DNA of 64,000 nt from CAVVJA01 sp963779485 (GCA_963779485.1 CAVZYJ010000005.1:62001-126000); one strand, 5' to 3'. Shown: positions 31,907 through 40,722, counted from the stretch's first letter. Notes: generated from the sequence alone by a model not told the origin. Numbers and translations: made by a program.

Positions 31907-33679
31907 ATGCACGTCGTCGCCACCGCCGGTCATGTCGACCACGGGAAGTCCACGCTGGTGCGGGCGCTCACCGGTATGGAGCCGGATCGGTGGGCGGAGG
32001 AGCGCCGACGCGGCCTGACGATCGACCTCGGCTATGCCTGGACGACCTTGCCGGGCCGGCCGAATAACGAGCTGCTCGCCTTCGTCGACGTGCCGGGACA
32101 TCAACGGTTCATCGGAAACATGCTCGCCGGCCTCGGCCCGGCGCCCGCCGTGCTGCTGGTGGTCGCCGCGGACGAGGGCTGGCGGGAGCAGTCGACCGAA
32201 CATCTCGCGGCCATCGACGCGCTTGGCATCGAACACGGCCTGGTGGCGGTCACGCGCAGCGATCTGGCTGACCCGTCGGCGGCGCTGGCCGAGGCCCGGC
32301 AGCGGGCGGCGGCGAGCTCGCTGGGTGACGTCGAGGCGGTCGCCGTTTCCGGCCGCACCGGCGACGGGCTGCCGCGGCTGCGCGCGGCCCTGAGTCGGCT
32401 GGTCGACCGGATGCCCGACCCGATCACGACCGGCCGGGTGCGGCTCTGGGTCGACCGCTCGTTCACCGTCCGCGGCAGCGGCACCGTCGTCACCGGCACG
32501 CTCGGCACCGGCCAGCTCGCGGTGGGCGACGAGCTCGAGGTCGGCGGTCGCCGGGCGCGAGTGCGCGGGCTGCAGCGCGCTGGGCAGCCGGCCGATGTGG
32601 TCCCGGCCGTTGCGCGGGCGGCCGTGAACTTGCGCGGAGTGGCGCACGACTCGGTCGGTCGCGGGGACGCGCTGTGCACCCCGGAGGCCTGGCACCTCAC
32701 GTCGCGGATCGACGTCCGGCTCAGCGTCGAGGCGGCTGCGCTGCCGCCCCAGTTGCTGCTGCACGTCGGAACGGCGGAGCTGCCGGTTCGGGTGCGTGCG
32801 CTCGGTGGCCGGATCGCGCGACTCGGCCTTCCGCGGCCGGTGCCGCTCCAGGTGGCCGATCGGGCCATCCTGCGCGATCCGGGCGCGCAGGCGCTGGTCG
32901 CATCCGTGATCGTCCTCGACCCGGACCCGCCGGCGTTGACCCGGCGAGGCGCGGCGCGGCTCCGGGCCGACGACCTGGCCGCGACCGAACTCGGGGCGCC
33001 GGCTGAGATTCGTCGTCGCGGGGCGGTTCGCCGCAGTCACCTCCTTCGGCTCGGCGTGCCGGTCGCCGACGAGCAGCCGGTCCGTCCGCTCGGCGATTGG
33101 CTGATCGCTCCGGACGTCTGGACGGCCTGGGCCGGGCGGTTGACCGCCCTCGTGGACGGGCGGGCGCAGGCGGCGCCACTCGACCCGGGCCTGCGCTCGG
33201 AGACGGCGGTCCAGCAGCTCGACCTGCCGGATCGGGCGCTCCTGGGCCCGTTGGTCGCCCACGCCGACCTGCAGCTGGTCGACGGACGGGTGCAGCGCCG
33301 CGGCACGACGTCGTCGTTGGGTGCGGCCGAGCCGGCGGTTCGCACGCTGGAGCAGCGACTGGGCGCCGCGCCCTTCGCGGCGCCCGAACGGGCCGAACTG
33401 GGCGAGCTCGGACTCGGTGCCGCGGAACTCGCGGTGGCCGTCGCCTCGGGCCGGCTGATCCGCGTCGGGCCAGACGTGATCTTGCTGCCGGCCGCGCTCG
33501 AGCAGGCGCACCGAATTCTCGATCGGCTCCCGCAACCGTTCACGACCAGCGAGGCTCGGCAGGCTCTCGGCACTACCCGACGCGTGGCCGTCCCGTTACT
33601 GGAGCGGCTGGACGCGGACGGCTGGACGCGCCGGCTCGATGACAACGGGCGTCGCGAGACGGTCCGACGATCGGGCTAG
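31907..33679 (+). CDS. selB: Selenocysteine-specific elongation factor SelB
   Basis: 590 residues. GTP-dependent factor that carries Sec-tRNA(Sec) to the ribosome at UGA codons next to a SECIS. G1 reads AGHVDHGKST, G3 DVPGHQ, and the G4 position is TRSD rather than NKxD, as is common in SelB. Domains II and III follow (to ~350), then the SelB-specific winged helices (about 370-590) that bind the SECIS hairpin. The ATG follows the selA stop directly. It converges with the SGNH gene and their coding ends overlap by four bases. No gene with an obvious Sec codon is visible in the window. Confidence 0.96.
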   Translation: MHVVATAGHVDHGKSTLVRALTGMEPDRWAEERRRGLTIDLGYAWTTLPGRPNNELLAFVDVPGHQRFIGNMLAGLGPAPAVLLVVAADEGWREQSTEHLAAIDALGIEHGLVAVTRSDLADPSAALAEARQRAAASSLGDVEAVAVSGRTGDGLPRLRAALSRLVDRMPDPITTGRVRLWVDRSFTVRGSGTVVTGTLGTGQLAVGDELEVGGRRARVRGLQRAGQPADVVPAVARAAVNLRGVAHDSVGRGDALCTPEAWHLTSRIDVRLSVEAAALPPQLLLHVGTAELPVRVRALGGRIARLGLPRPVPLQVADRAILRDPGAQALVASVIVLDPDPPALTRRGAARLRADDLAATELGAPAEIRRRGAVRRSHLLRLGVPVADEQPVRPLGDWLIAPDVWTAWAGRLTALVDGRAQAAPLDPGLRSETAVQQLDLPDRALLGPLVAHADLQLVDGRVQRRGTTSSLGAAEPAVRTLEQRLGAAPFAAPERAELGELGLGAAELAVAVASGRLIRVGPDVILLPAALEQAHRILDRLPQPFTTSEARQALGTTRRVAVPLLERLDADGWTRRLDDNGRRETVRRSG

Positions 33680-34527
33680 CGCAGAACCGCCTCGAACGCG
33701 TTGGCGATGACGGCGTAGCCCTGGACGTTCGGATGGATGTTGGGCGGCGCCGGCGGCCTGCACATGAACGTGAGTGTGCAGATCGTCGCGACGTTGATCG
33801 GTAGCGTGCCCGAGCCGAGCGGCACCTCGGTGAAATTGTTCGTCTGGAAGGCGCCCGACACGTCGGCCACCTTCATGCCGAAGACCTGGTACTCGATCGT
33901 CTCGAGGGCGTTGAGAACATTGCTGATCTGGACCGATTGCCGGGCCACGGCTTGCCCGGCCGGGCCCTGCAACCACGCGGCGAGGAACGGATCGTAGTAC
34001 GTCATCCCGGCGTATTGCGGGCCGAATCCGCCGGCCGCGCGCAACGCGGCCAGGATGACCAGCAGGTTGCCGGCAATCGTGCGCAAGCCGTTCTGGACGC
34101 ACGCCTGGTCGATCACTCCGGACGCCGCGCAGGGGTCGATGTCGTTCGCTCCGATGTCGATGGTCAGGTACCGGACGGCGCCCCGATGGGCACGCAGGAA
34201 CGCCACCGCGGCGGCCAGCTGGGAGGCGACGCCCGGATAGCTGCAGATGCCCCCCTGCCGCATGGTGGTGGTTGACTCGCCCGAACAGCCGAGTTTGACC
34301 AGCTCGAGTCCGGGATGGTTCGGCTGCAGGTGCTTGTAGAGCTGGTCGACGTACCCCTCGTCGGAATCGCCGCCCGGCGGCATGAAGCCCTTGGACAAGG
34401 AGTCCCCGAGGGCGACGTAATAGGTGTGTTCCGGCGGGTTGGCCGACGCAGCGGAAAGGCCCGTCAGCAGGACGGCAATGCTGACTATTACAACGGTGGC
34501 GCACCGTCCCAGCCTGCGCAATTTCAT
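33676..34527 (-). CDS. Secreted SGNH/GDSL-type hydrolase
   Basis: 283 residues from the ATG at 34527 (AAGGGGCCGGG upstream). Sec-type signal peptide: positive N-terminus MKLRRLGR, then hydrophobic TVVIVSIAVLLTGLSAASA with a likely cut after ASA about residue 29. The hydrolase motifs are GDSLSKG (Ser43), then the Gly of block II in YPGVASQLAAAV, block III IDIGANDIDP, and block V NIHPNVQGYAV with the His. It probably works as an esterase or lipase outside the cell. Its 3' end overlaps selB by four bases on the other strand, so the two are separate units. Confidence 0.92.
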   Translation of the reverse strand: MKLRRLGRCATVVIVSIAVLLTGLSAASANPPEHTYYVALGDSLSKGFMPPGGDSDEGYVDQLYKHLQPNHPGLELVKLGCSGESTTTMRQGGICSYPGVASQLAAAVAFLRAHRGAVRYLTIDIGANDIDPCAASGVIDQACVQNGLRTIAGNLLVILAALRAAGGFGPQYAGMTYYDPFLAAWLQGPAGQAVARQSVQISNVLNALETIEYQVFGMKVADVSGAFQTNNFTEVPLGSGTLPINVATICTLTFMCRPPAPPNIHPNVQGYAVIANAFEAVLR

Positions 34528-34717
34528 CCCGGCCCCTTGCTCTGCGTAGTGGTCCTTCGTCGCGGTGAGTATGCCCCTGAGCATCGCCGGTCGACCAGGC
34601 GCAGTGCAGAGGTGACGATGTCGGCAAGACCGGTTAGTGTCTTGTTAGTGGCTCAGACCGGTAGCCCTTTTACTGGACGTGGCGCTACCGGCGCCGGTAA
34701 GTGACGGTGATCGACCC

Positions 34718-35125
34718 ATGGTGGCCGAACAACCGGCGTCCCACCGTGTGCGCGGGTACTCCCTCCACTTGGATCCAACGGAACCGCGCCTGATCGCGAT
34801 CGGCGAGCTCGACATCGCCGCCGCGCCGGACATCACGGACGCCCTCGCTCGGGTCGACGGTCGATCAGCCCGATTGCACGTCGACCTGTCCGGCGTGTCG
34901 TTCTGCGACACGTCCGCCCTCGAGCCATTCGTGGAAGCAACCCGGCGCCGGGCCGAGCTGGGCCAGTCGCCCATCGCCATCGAAACGAGTAGCCGGGCGG
35001 TCGACCGGCTGCTGGAGCTCCTGCGCCTGGATGGGCACCCGCTGATCGACGTGGAGGCGTGGGATCGGATCGCGCCGCCGAAGCCGACGCGGATCGTCGA
35101 CTTCCGCAGCCCACGGCCCGTCTAG
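34718..35125 (+). CDS. STAS-domain protein (anti-sigma-factor antagonist-like)
   Basis: 135 residues from the ATG at 34718; an earlier in-frame GTG is also possible. A single STAS fold: LIAIGELDIAAAPDITDALA, LHVDLSGVSFCDTSALEPFV, then LLELLRLDGH. The Ser in DTSALEPF matches the phosphorylated Ser of SpoIIAA-like antagonists, so an upstream anti-sigma kinase could control it. None is adjacent. The actual sigma factor is unknown. It is a soluble protein. Confidence 0.88.
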   Translation: MVAEQPASHRVRGYSLHLDPTEPRLIAIGELDIAAAPDITDALARVDGRSARLHVDLSGVSFCDTSALEPFVEATRRRAELGQSPIAIETSSRAVDRLLELLRLDGHPLIDVEAWDRIAPPKPTRIVDFRSPRPV

Positions 35126-35153
35126 CGGGTTTACGGGGCACTAGCGTGAGCGC

Positions 35154-35822
35154 ATGCCGGTCGCCCAGTTCAAGAAGGTCTGCCTCGATGCCGCGGAGCC
35201 GCTTACCGCAGGGCCGTTCTGGGCTGAGATTCTCGGACTGTCCTGGCGACCGGAACCCACGGGCGAAGGCGGCCTGTACGACTCGGCCGGCCGATGCAGC
35301 ATCTGGGTCAACCAGGTGCCGCGCGTCAACCCGGTCAAGCGGCGCGTGCATCTCGACATGTACACAACCGCGCTAAGCCCGCTGCTGACCCTGGGCTGCC
35401 GCATCGTGCTCTTTGAGGGTGCGGACCGGCGCTGGACGGTGCTCGCGGACCCCGAAGGGGGCGAGTTCTGCGCGTTCCTGCGACCCGACCCGCCGCCGGA
35501 GACGCTGCACGGGCTGGTGATCGACAGCGCGGACCCTGGAGCCCAGGCGCGATGGTGGGGCAACGTGTACGGCGGCACCGTCACCGATTCCGAAGCGGGA
35601 TTCTCGACGATCACCAACGTCGCCGGGGTTAACTTCACGATGGACTTCGTGCCCGTGCCGGAGGCGAAATCCGGCGCGAACAGCATTCACTGGGATGTCG
35701 CCGCCGACGTGTCGGAACTGCGCGCCGCCGGCGCGACGGTGCTACGCGAGCCGGATGACGACATCACCTGGCACATCGTGGCCGATCCGGAGGGCAACGA
35801 GTTCTGCGCGTTCGCCGAGTGA
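35154..35822 (+). CDS. Two-module VOC/glyoxalase-like protein
   Basis: 222 residues. Two tandem glyoxalase-like modules: QFKKVCLDAAEPLTAGPFWA through TVLADPEGGEFCAF, and LHGLVIDSADPGAQARWWGN through HIVADPEGNEFCAF. The repeated ADPEGxEFCAF ends each half, so the gene arose by duplication. Glu residues are plausible metal ligands, but the His pattern of true glyoxalases is not complete, so binding protein or enzyme is open. Its last codon overlaps the GTG of the PfkB gene (GTGA), so they are coupled. The STAS gene ends 28 bases before it. Confidence 0.87.
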   Translation: MPVAQFKKVCLDAAEPLTAGPFWAEILGLSWRPEPTGEGGLYDSAGRCSIWVNQVPRVNPVKRRVHLDMYTTALSPLLTLGCRIVLFEGADRRWTVLADPEGGEFCAFLRPDPPPETLHGLVIDSADPGAQARWWGNVYGGTVTDSEAGFSTITNVAGVNFTMDFVPVPEAKSGANSIHWDVAADVSELRAAGATVLREPDDDITWHIVADPEGNEFCAFAE

Positions 35823-36763
35823 ACTCCGTCGGCGACGCGTCCACGGCTCCTCCGCCGACGATCGTGGTCGTCGGGAGCTGCAACGTCGACCTGACCAGCT
35901 ACCTGCCGCGGATCCCCGAACCGGGGGAAACCGTCGTCGGCGGATCGTTCACGATCGGGTTCGGTGGCAAGGGGGCGAACCAGGCGGTCATGGCGCGGCA
36001 CCTCGGCGCCCGCGTGGTCCTGATCGGGTGTGTCGGCGGCGATGTGTTCGGCGATCTGGCCCTGGCGAATCTGGCTGCCCACGAGATCGAGGCGGCGTGG
36101 CTCCGGCGGACCGACTCGGTCGGCACCGGCGTGGCGGTCGTCTGGGTCGAGCCGGACGGCACGAACCGCATCGCCTGCTCCCCCGGCGCGAACGAGTGCG
36201 TCTCGGCTGCGCAAGCGGCCGAGGTGGTGACGGCACTTTCACCCTCAGTCGTGCTCGGGCAGTTCGAGATCCCGCAGCTGGTCACCCGCGCGGCCTTTGC
36301 CGCCGCTCGCGACGTGGGCGCGACGACCGTGCTCAATCCCGCGCCGGCCGCGGCGACGGATCGCGAGCTGCTGGCGCTAACCGACTGGCTGGTGCCGAAC
36401 GAGGTGGAGCTCGCCCGGCTGACGTCGAGCCCAGCGTCGTCGGACGGGGCGTTGGTGGCAACGGCGGCGCGGCTACCAGCTCGGTTGCTCGTGACGCTCG
36501 GCGCGGCCGGAGTGGCCTTGGTCGACCGCCACGCGGTGCTGCGCCTGCCGGCCCCGACCGTCGCGGTCGTGGATACGACCGGGGCGGGCGACGTGTTCAT
36601 CGGTGCCTTCGGCTACGGTCTCGCCCGCGGCCTCGCGCCGGTCGCCGCGGCGCAGCTCGGCGTGCGGTGCGCTGCCGCATCCGTCGGCCGTCGGGGCACC
36701 CAGGCGGCCATTCCGACCGTTGCCGAGGCCGCCGAACTGCTCGCCGCACTACCTCCGCCGTGA
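35819..36763 (+). CDS. PfkB-family carbohydrate kinase, ribokinase-like
   Basis: 314 residues from a GTG overlapping the stop of the VOC gene. Ribokinase fold: VVVGSCNVDLTSYLPRIPEP, then GGSFTIGFGGKGANQAV, the dimer-lid region VVWVEPDGTNRIACSPGANE, and the ATP/anion-hole end TVAVVDTTGAGDVFIGAF with the catalytic Asp. The GGKGANQA motif and length fit ribokinase (ribose to ribose 5-phosphate), though a related sugar or nucleoside is possible. No ribose transporter lies near. The transcript ends shortly before a palindromic repeat. Confidence 0.92.
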   Translation: MNSVGDASTAPPPTIVVVGSCNVDLTSYLPRIPEPGETVVGGSFTIGFGGKGANQAVMARHLGARVVLIGCVGGDVFGDLALANLAAHEIEAAWLRRTDSVGTGVAVVWVEPDGTNRIACSPGANECVSAAQAAEVVTALSPSVVLGQFEIPQLVTRAAFAAARDVGATTVLNPAPAAATDRELLALTDWLVPNEVELARLTSSPASSDGALVATAARLPARLLVTLGAAGVALVDRHAVLRLPAPTVAVVDTTGAGDVFIGAFGYGLARGLAPVAAAQLGVRCAAASVGRRGTQAAIPTVAEAAELLAALPPP

Positions 36764-36792
36764 TGATCCTCGTCCGCTCCCACCGCCCCATT

Positions 36793-36841
36793 CGTGATCG
36801 TGGACTTATCGTCGCTCTGGGGCATCAAGTCCAAGATCACG
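36793..36841. repeat. Dispersed palindromic repeat, copy 3
   Basis: Left arm CGTGATCGTGGACTT (36793-36807) and right arm AAGTCCAAGATCACG (36827-36841) pair over 15 positions with one mismatch; loop 19 nt. It lies between two convergent genes (PfkB kinase and the membrane protein at 36871). Both outer flanks read CGTGATC here, unlike the GATGATC left flank of the other copies. Confidence 0.85.
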
Positions 36842-36870
36842 TTCGCGGTAGGGCGGTAGAGCACTCCTCG

Positions 36871-37230
36871 CTACCGGACCGGACCGGGCGCCAGCAGCTG
36901 AGTCGGCGCCTTGACCGTCGGTGGGTGCGTTGGTGTCGGCCCCTCGTTCGTCCCACCCTTCTTCGAGACCAGTAAGACGGCGAGCACCACGATGACGGCG
37001 ATCAGGCCGACGAGCAGCCGAAACAGGAAGCTCACCGCATCCCCGAGAACGGCCACCGCGCCGGTTGCCGCCCGGATCAGCAGCCCCATCACCAGGAAGA
37101 CCACGGTCAGGACAACCACCGCGGCGACGGCCAGATGCGTCGTCGCGTCCCGGCTGGTGTCCGACGCGCTCGGCGAGTCGTAGCCGTACAAGTCTCGCCC
37201 CGCCAAGGGTTCCACCGTTAACGTTGACAT
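36871..37230 (-). CDS. Small membrane protein, unknown function
   Basis: 119 residues. A soluble N-terminus (about 1-30) is followed by two hydrophobic segments, HLAVAAVVVLTVVFLVMGLL and FLFRLLVGLIAVIVVLAVLL, and a Thr/Pro-rich C-terminal tail (EGPTPTHPPTVKAPTQ). No named domain is recognised. It is convergent with the kinase gene across the palindromic repeat, and its 5' side is a 520-bp non-coding stretch shared with the XRE gene. Confidence 0.65.
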   Translation of the reverse strand: MSTLTVEPLAGRDLYGYDSPSASDTSRDATTHLAVAAVVVLTVVFLVMGLLIRAATGAVAVLGDAVSFLFRLLVGLIAVIVVLAVLLVSKKGGTNEGPTPTHPPTVKAPTQLLAPGPVR

Positions 37231-37753
37231 GACGTGCTCCCGTCCGGGCGGCGGACCGCCCAGGCCGTCGGGTTCGTCGGTCTGTTGCGGGTGCCCCCGG
37301 CGTCGCTGCCAACCGAACTCCGGGGGTGCCCGCGCGAGGTTTCATCGGCACGCGGAACCAGACAGCGCTGTGTGGTGGCGGCCAGACGCGTCGCTCCTGG
37401 CGTTGATCGCTTCCTCGATCGACCACCTCCGCTCCGCGCGGATTCGTGAGGTGGGTGGTCGAGAGGTGCGGGCCTCGCTGCCCGCCGGGCCGGCGAATCG
37501 TCCTCCGGCTTATGGGTATGACCTTCGGCCACCCATACCGCAAATCATGCATCTGGTAGGTGACTTTGGCAAGTGCCAAAAGTCTGTGCCTCAAGTTCAT
37601 GCCTAGGGTCAGTGACTGGCTGGACACACGTGGCGGGATAGTCGGTCCGATCAGCTTGCCTTGCCCGCCATTACGGGTGTCTAATGCGTGTCGGTTCCAG
37701 CGGCATGCCCTATTGGCACGTGCCGCCCGCATCAACCCGGGAGCTGCCGCACC
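37231..37753. other. About 520-bp intergenic stretch, likely regulatory
   Basis: The region between the divergent membrane protein and XRE genes has no convincing coding frame. It contains an imperfect inverted repeat (37562-37584: GACTTTGGC - 4 nt - GCCAAAAGTC) and a second short pair around TATGGGT / ACCCATA (about 37509-37536), both possible operators for the XRE regulator. No recognisable RNA gene was seen. Confidence 0.45.
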
Positions 37754-38602
37754 ATGGCGCGTCAGGCCAGTCCCACGCTTCGCCGTCGCGAGCTCGGTAC
37801 GCGACTCCGCGAGCTGCGCCAAGCTCGCGGCAAGACAGCCGAGGACGTCGCCCAAACGCTGATGGTGTCCACGACGAAGATCACCCGACTGGAAACCGGC
37901 GCCCGAGGCGTGAACTTACGCGACATCCGGGATCTGTGTGACTACTACGAGGTGAGCCCGGACGAGCGCGAACATCTGATGAGCCTGGCCCGGGAGAGCC
38001 GGGAAGACTCATGGTGGCAGCACTACGACCTACTGCACCCGACCTACGTCGGCCTAGAGACAGCCGCCACGTCGATCGCCGACTTCAAGTCCGACATCAT
38101 CACCGGTCTCTTGCAGACCGAGCGGTACTCCCGGGCCGTACTGGAGACAACCTTGCCCGATCCGAGCGAGGCCAAGATCGAACAGACGGTAGAGTCACGC
38201 CAGCTTCGGCAACGCCGGCTCACCGACGACCCGCCGCTCGAGTTATGGGCCGTCATTCACGAAGCGGCGCTCCGGACTCACGTGGGTGGCCCGGATGTGA
38301 TGCGCGAGCAACTCGACGCCCTCGTCGAGCGGGCCGCCCAGCCGAACATCGACATTCAGCTCTTGCCGTTCAGCGCCGGCGCCCATCCCGCTCTGCTCAG
38401 CGCCTTCGTGATACTCCATTTCCAGGAGGATGTTCCGGACATCGTCTACGTCGAGGGGCTCCTCGGCGAGCACTACCTGCAGGCCCGACCGGACCTCGTT
38501 CGCTACCGCCGCGTCTTCGACCAGTTGCGGGCCATGGCCGTGGCACCCAAGGATTCCGCAGCCCGGATGGCCGCGATCGCGAAGTCGTTCGTCGAGGACT
38601 AG
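37754..38602 (+). CDS. XRE-type helix-turn-helix protein with DUF5753 domain
   Basis: 282 residues from the ATG at 37754 with GGGAG nine bases upstream. Residues ~10-70 are an XRE helix-turn-helix (LGTRLRELRQARGKTAEDVA ... VSTTKITRLETGARGV). Residues ~100-275 are a DUF5753 domain (ITGLLQTERYSRAVLE, IQLLPFSAGAHPALLSAFVI, YVEGLLGEHYLQ). Together with the DUF397 gene downstream this is the common actinomycete pair in which both proteins act together on development or antibiotic control. It probably regulates itself and its partner; the palindrome upstream is the likely operator. Confidence 0.93.
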   Translation: MARQASPTLRRRELGTRLRELRQARGKTAEDVAQTLMVSTTKITRLETGARGVNLRDIRDLCDYYEVSPDEREHLMSLARESREDSWWQHYDLLHPTYVGLETAATSIADFKSDIITGLLQTERYSRAVLETTLPDPSEAKIEQTVESRQLRQRRLTDDPPLELWAVIHEAALRTHVGGPDVMREQLDALVERAAQPNIDIQLLPFSAGAHPALLSAFVILHFQEDVPDIVYVEGLLGEHYLQARPDLVRYRRVFDQLRAMAVAPKDSAARMAAIAKSFVED

Positions 38603-38632
38603 CACTCCACCATCCATCGAAGGAGGAAACGC

Positions 38633-38839
38633 GTGATCCCACCGAAGTACCCGTCCGGCCAGCTGGGCTGGCGGAAGGCCGTGGCGAGCGGAGGCGGCGG
38701 CTGTGTCGAAGTCGCGCTCGTCGCTGGCGGCGTCGCGGTCCGTGACTCGAAGGATCCCGACGGACCCGTGCTGCACTACACGGACCTCGAGTGGCGCGCC
38801 TTCCTGCACGGCGCGAAGAACGGCGAGTTCGACTTGTAA
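38633..38839 (+). CDS. DUF397 small protein, partner of the XRE regulator
   Basis: 68 residues from a GTG preceded by AAGGAGGAAAC, a very good ribosome site. DUF397 pattern: WRKAVASGGGGCVEVALVAG, VAVRDSKDPDGPVLHYTDLE, then WRAFLHGAKNGEFDL. It is 30 bases downstream of the XRE gene, so they form one operon. In related pairs the small protein interacts with the XRE protein and modulates DNA binding. The stop is followed within 25 bases by a stem-loop. Confidence 0.95.
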   Translation: MIPPKYPSGQLGWRKAVASGGGGCVEVALVAGGVAVRDSKDPDGPVLHYTDLEWRAFLHGAKNGEFDL

Positions 38840-38861
38840 CCACCGCCTCCGACTCCGACCC

Positions 38862-38890
38862 GTGCCGGTTTCCCACAAGGGAGCCGGCAC
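38862..38890 (+). terminator. Stem-loop after the DUF397 gene
   Basis: GTGCCGG (38862-38868) pairs with CCGGCAC (38884-38890), with inner TCCC/GGGA pairing and an ACAA loop. It follows the DUF397 stop by about 23 bases, a plausible terminator for the XRE-DUF397 operon. Confidence 0.6.
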
Positions 38891-38904
38891 TTCGGCTTCA
38901 GGGG

Positions 38905-39234
38905 CGCGGCGACGACAACCTCGGCGACGCCGCTTACTACTCCTACACCGCCCCAGAACCCGACGGCCTACGCGAGCAGCCGCTATCCGGGGGCGCCTGG
39001 ACCGAGTCCGGCTCCGGCTCGCTGGCGATCCTCCCCTACGAGACGGTGCGCACCGCCCGCCACCCCAGAACCACACTGCTCGCCTTCTGCCAAAGCGCCT
39101 ACGAAGCAGGCGCCCGTCTCGCCGGCTGGGACACCAGCAGCTTCGAATCGACTTGGTGCCCCACCCCGAGCCAACTACGCGAGCTGTATGCGAACGCCGC
39201 CGCCGACCTCGGCCGCAGAACAGAACAGGCCTGA
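38905..39234 (+). pseudogene. C-terminal fragment of a DUF5996-family protein
   Basis: About 110 residues match the C-terminal half of DUF5996 proteins: AAYYSYTAPEPDGLREQPLS, LAILPYETVRTARHPRTTLL, FCQSAYEAGARLAGWDTSSF. The N-terminal half of the family (which would begin with a tryptophan-rich LPxWxxT segment) is missing, and the fragment starts right after the DUF397 terminator with no ribosome site or start codon in place. It looks like a truncated remnant, probably cut when the XRE-DUF397 unit or neighbouring DNA was inserted. Confidence 0.6.
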
Positions 39235-39380
39235 CGTCACGTCGCCGCGGGGTGTCCGACCTGACGAGGTCGCACAAGGGCCGAGCACCTGACCATCCTC
39301 CGGCGCGGTCTGCGTCCCAGGCGCCCGCAGGCCAAGGGTCGCGGCGTCGGGCCGGCCGGGCGGGGACGCCGCGGCGGCAG

Positions 39381-39881
39381 TCAGTCCTGGACGTGTTCCC
39401 CCGCCGAGTGACGGGTCCGAACGGCCACGACGAAGCAGATGATCGCGAGGAAGGTCGCGATCCCCTCGGCGACGGCGGACGCACTCTTTCCGGGCACGGC
39501 CCAGGTCGGCTCGTACAGATCTGGCAGCGGGCCAAGCGGGCCGACGTCGACGTCCGTGTAGAGCACGGCCGCCCCGACGGCACTGGCCGTGACAAGTACC
39601 GCGACCGCCCACACCAGGGGGCGTGGGCGGACGATCAGCGCGATCCCGACGGCGACCGCGGCCGCGGCCTGGGCGCGGAACAGGTTCCCCTCGCTGAGGG
39701 TCGAGGTGCCTACCAGATCGTAGAAGTGGGCGTCCTGGAAGTGAACGAATGCGTCGATCGCTAGCAGCACTGCGGTCGCTACCGCCAATGCCCGCTGCGT
39801 TGTGCTGAGCCCCGACCGGAACCGCCAGCGAGGCGGGCGAAAGTGTTCAGTGCGAGATCCGAGAGTCCGGTGCTCGGTCAT
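39381..39881 (-). CDS. Integral membrane protein, four predicted segments
   Basis: 166 residues from the ATG at 39881, with GGGGAG about nine bases upstream. After a short basic N-terminus there are four hydrophobic segments (about 25-45, 65-85, 90-110, 135-155) with the pattern QRALAVATAVLLAIDAFVHF, and AVPGKSASAVAEGIATFLAI in the last loop and helix. It resembles small DoxX-like or DUF-type membrane proteins but I cannot name a family. It is encoded 28 bases downstream of the lipoprotein gene on the same strand, so they form an operon and may act together at the membrane. Confidence 0.7.
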   Translation of the reverse strand: MTEHRTLGSRTEHFRPPRWRFRSGLSTTQRALAVATAVLLAIDAFVHFQDAHFYDLVGTSTLSEGNLFRAQAAAAVAVGIALIVRPRPLVWAVAVLVTASAVGAAVLYTDVDVGPLGPLPDLYEPTWAVPGKSASAVAEGIATFLAIICFVVAVRTRHSAGEHVQD

Positions 39882-39909
39882 CACCTGTTCTCCCCTCGGC
39901 GCGGCGGTA

Positions 39910-40464
39910 TCAGTAGCCGCCGCCAGCCGGGGCCTGAGAAGCGGCGCCGGCCGGGTTAGTCTCGGGCGTGCCGGACGGGGACACGACGGTCCACAGGCCG
40001 CCGTCGAGGACCTTGCCCTGACCGTTGGTCTGGCCCGGCGCGGAGTCGCCAGCGAAGGTGTAGACGGGGTGGCCGCCGACGGTGAGCTGGCGGGCACCGC
40101 CGCTGCGGATGGTGGTGCCAAGCGGGCCGGTGACGCCGGGCAGCGACGCCGGCAGCGACGCCGGTGCCGGCACGAACGGCCAGTTGGCCGCGCACGCCCC
40201 GGTGCAGCTCGACGCGCTGGTCTTGTCGTTGGCGAAGTCGTACACGGTTCTGCCCTGGGCGTCGACGAGGATCGTGCCGAGCGCCGTCGGCTGAGCGCTG
40301 ACGGTGGCGTCGCTGGCGGTCGGTGCGCCCGGTGCGGCCGGTGCGGCCCCGGGGGAGCTGCTACAGGCGACCGCGGTCAGTCCGAAGGCGGCGACTGCGA
40401 TCGACATTGCCCCGACGTGGCGGCCCATCCGGCGGATCGTGTCCTGGTTTCGGTACCTGGTCAT
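39910..40464 (-). CDS. Secreted-repeat lipoprotein (COG4315-like)
   Basis: 184 residues. A lipoprotein signal with lipobox LTAVACSS (Cys about residue 34), then an Ala/Pro-rich spacer, and two units of the 'secreted repeat': ILVDAQGRTVYDFANDKTSA and a later QLTVGGHPVYTFAGDSAPGQ ending in LWTVVSPSG. The family pattern WPFVPAP, CTGACAANW also fits. Its role is unknown; such proteins sit on the outer face of the membrane. It is upstream of the membrane protein gene and divergent from the LAL regulator, so the regulator may control it. Confidence 0.86.
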   Translation of the reverse strand: MTRYRNQDTIRRMGRHVGAMSIAVAAFGLTAVACSSSPGAAPAAPGAPTASDATVSAQPTALGTILVDAQGRTVYDFANDKTSASSCTGACAANWPFVPAPASLPASLPGVTGPLGTTIRSGGARQLTVGGHPVYTFAGDSAPGQTNGQGKVLDGGLWTVVSPSGTPETNPAGAASQAPAGGGY

Positions 40465-40722
40465 TGCTGGTCTCCTTGGGTTGAGATGGTCGTGTGTTCA
40501 CTGTGGCTATGTCATGCCGGTCCACGCACCGCACGCTCGCCTGATTCCTTGTGCCTTTGTCGCCGGACGGATGCGCCGGGCGTGCGATGGTTAACCGGCC
40601 GCGGATCCGCAGGCGGGGATGGTTAATGCGAGCTGGGCAGCCGGCTCGGGACGCCGTGGGGTGCGTGCTGCCGCCTTGGGCTGCTCTTGACCGTCGTCCC
40701 GTGTGCGGGAACTCTCACGCTT

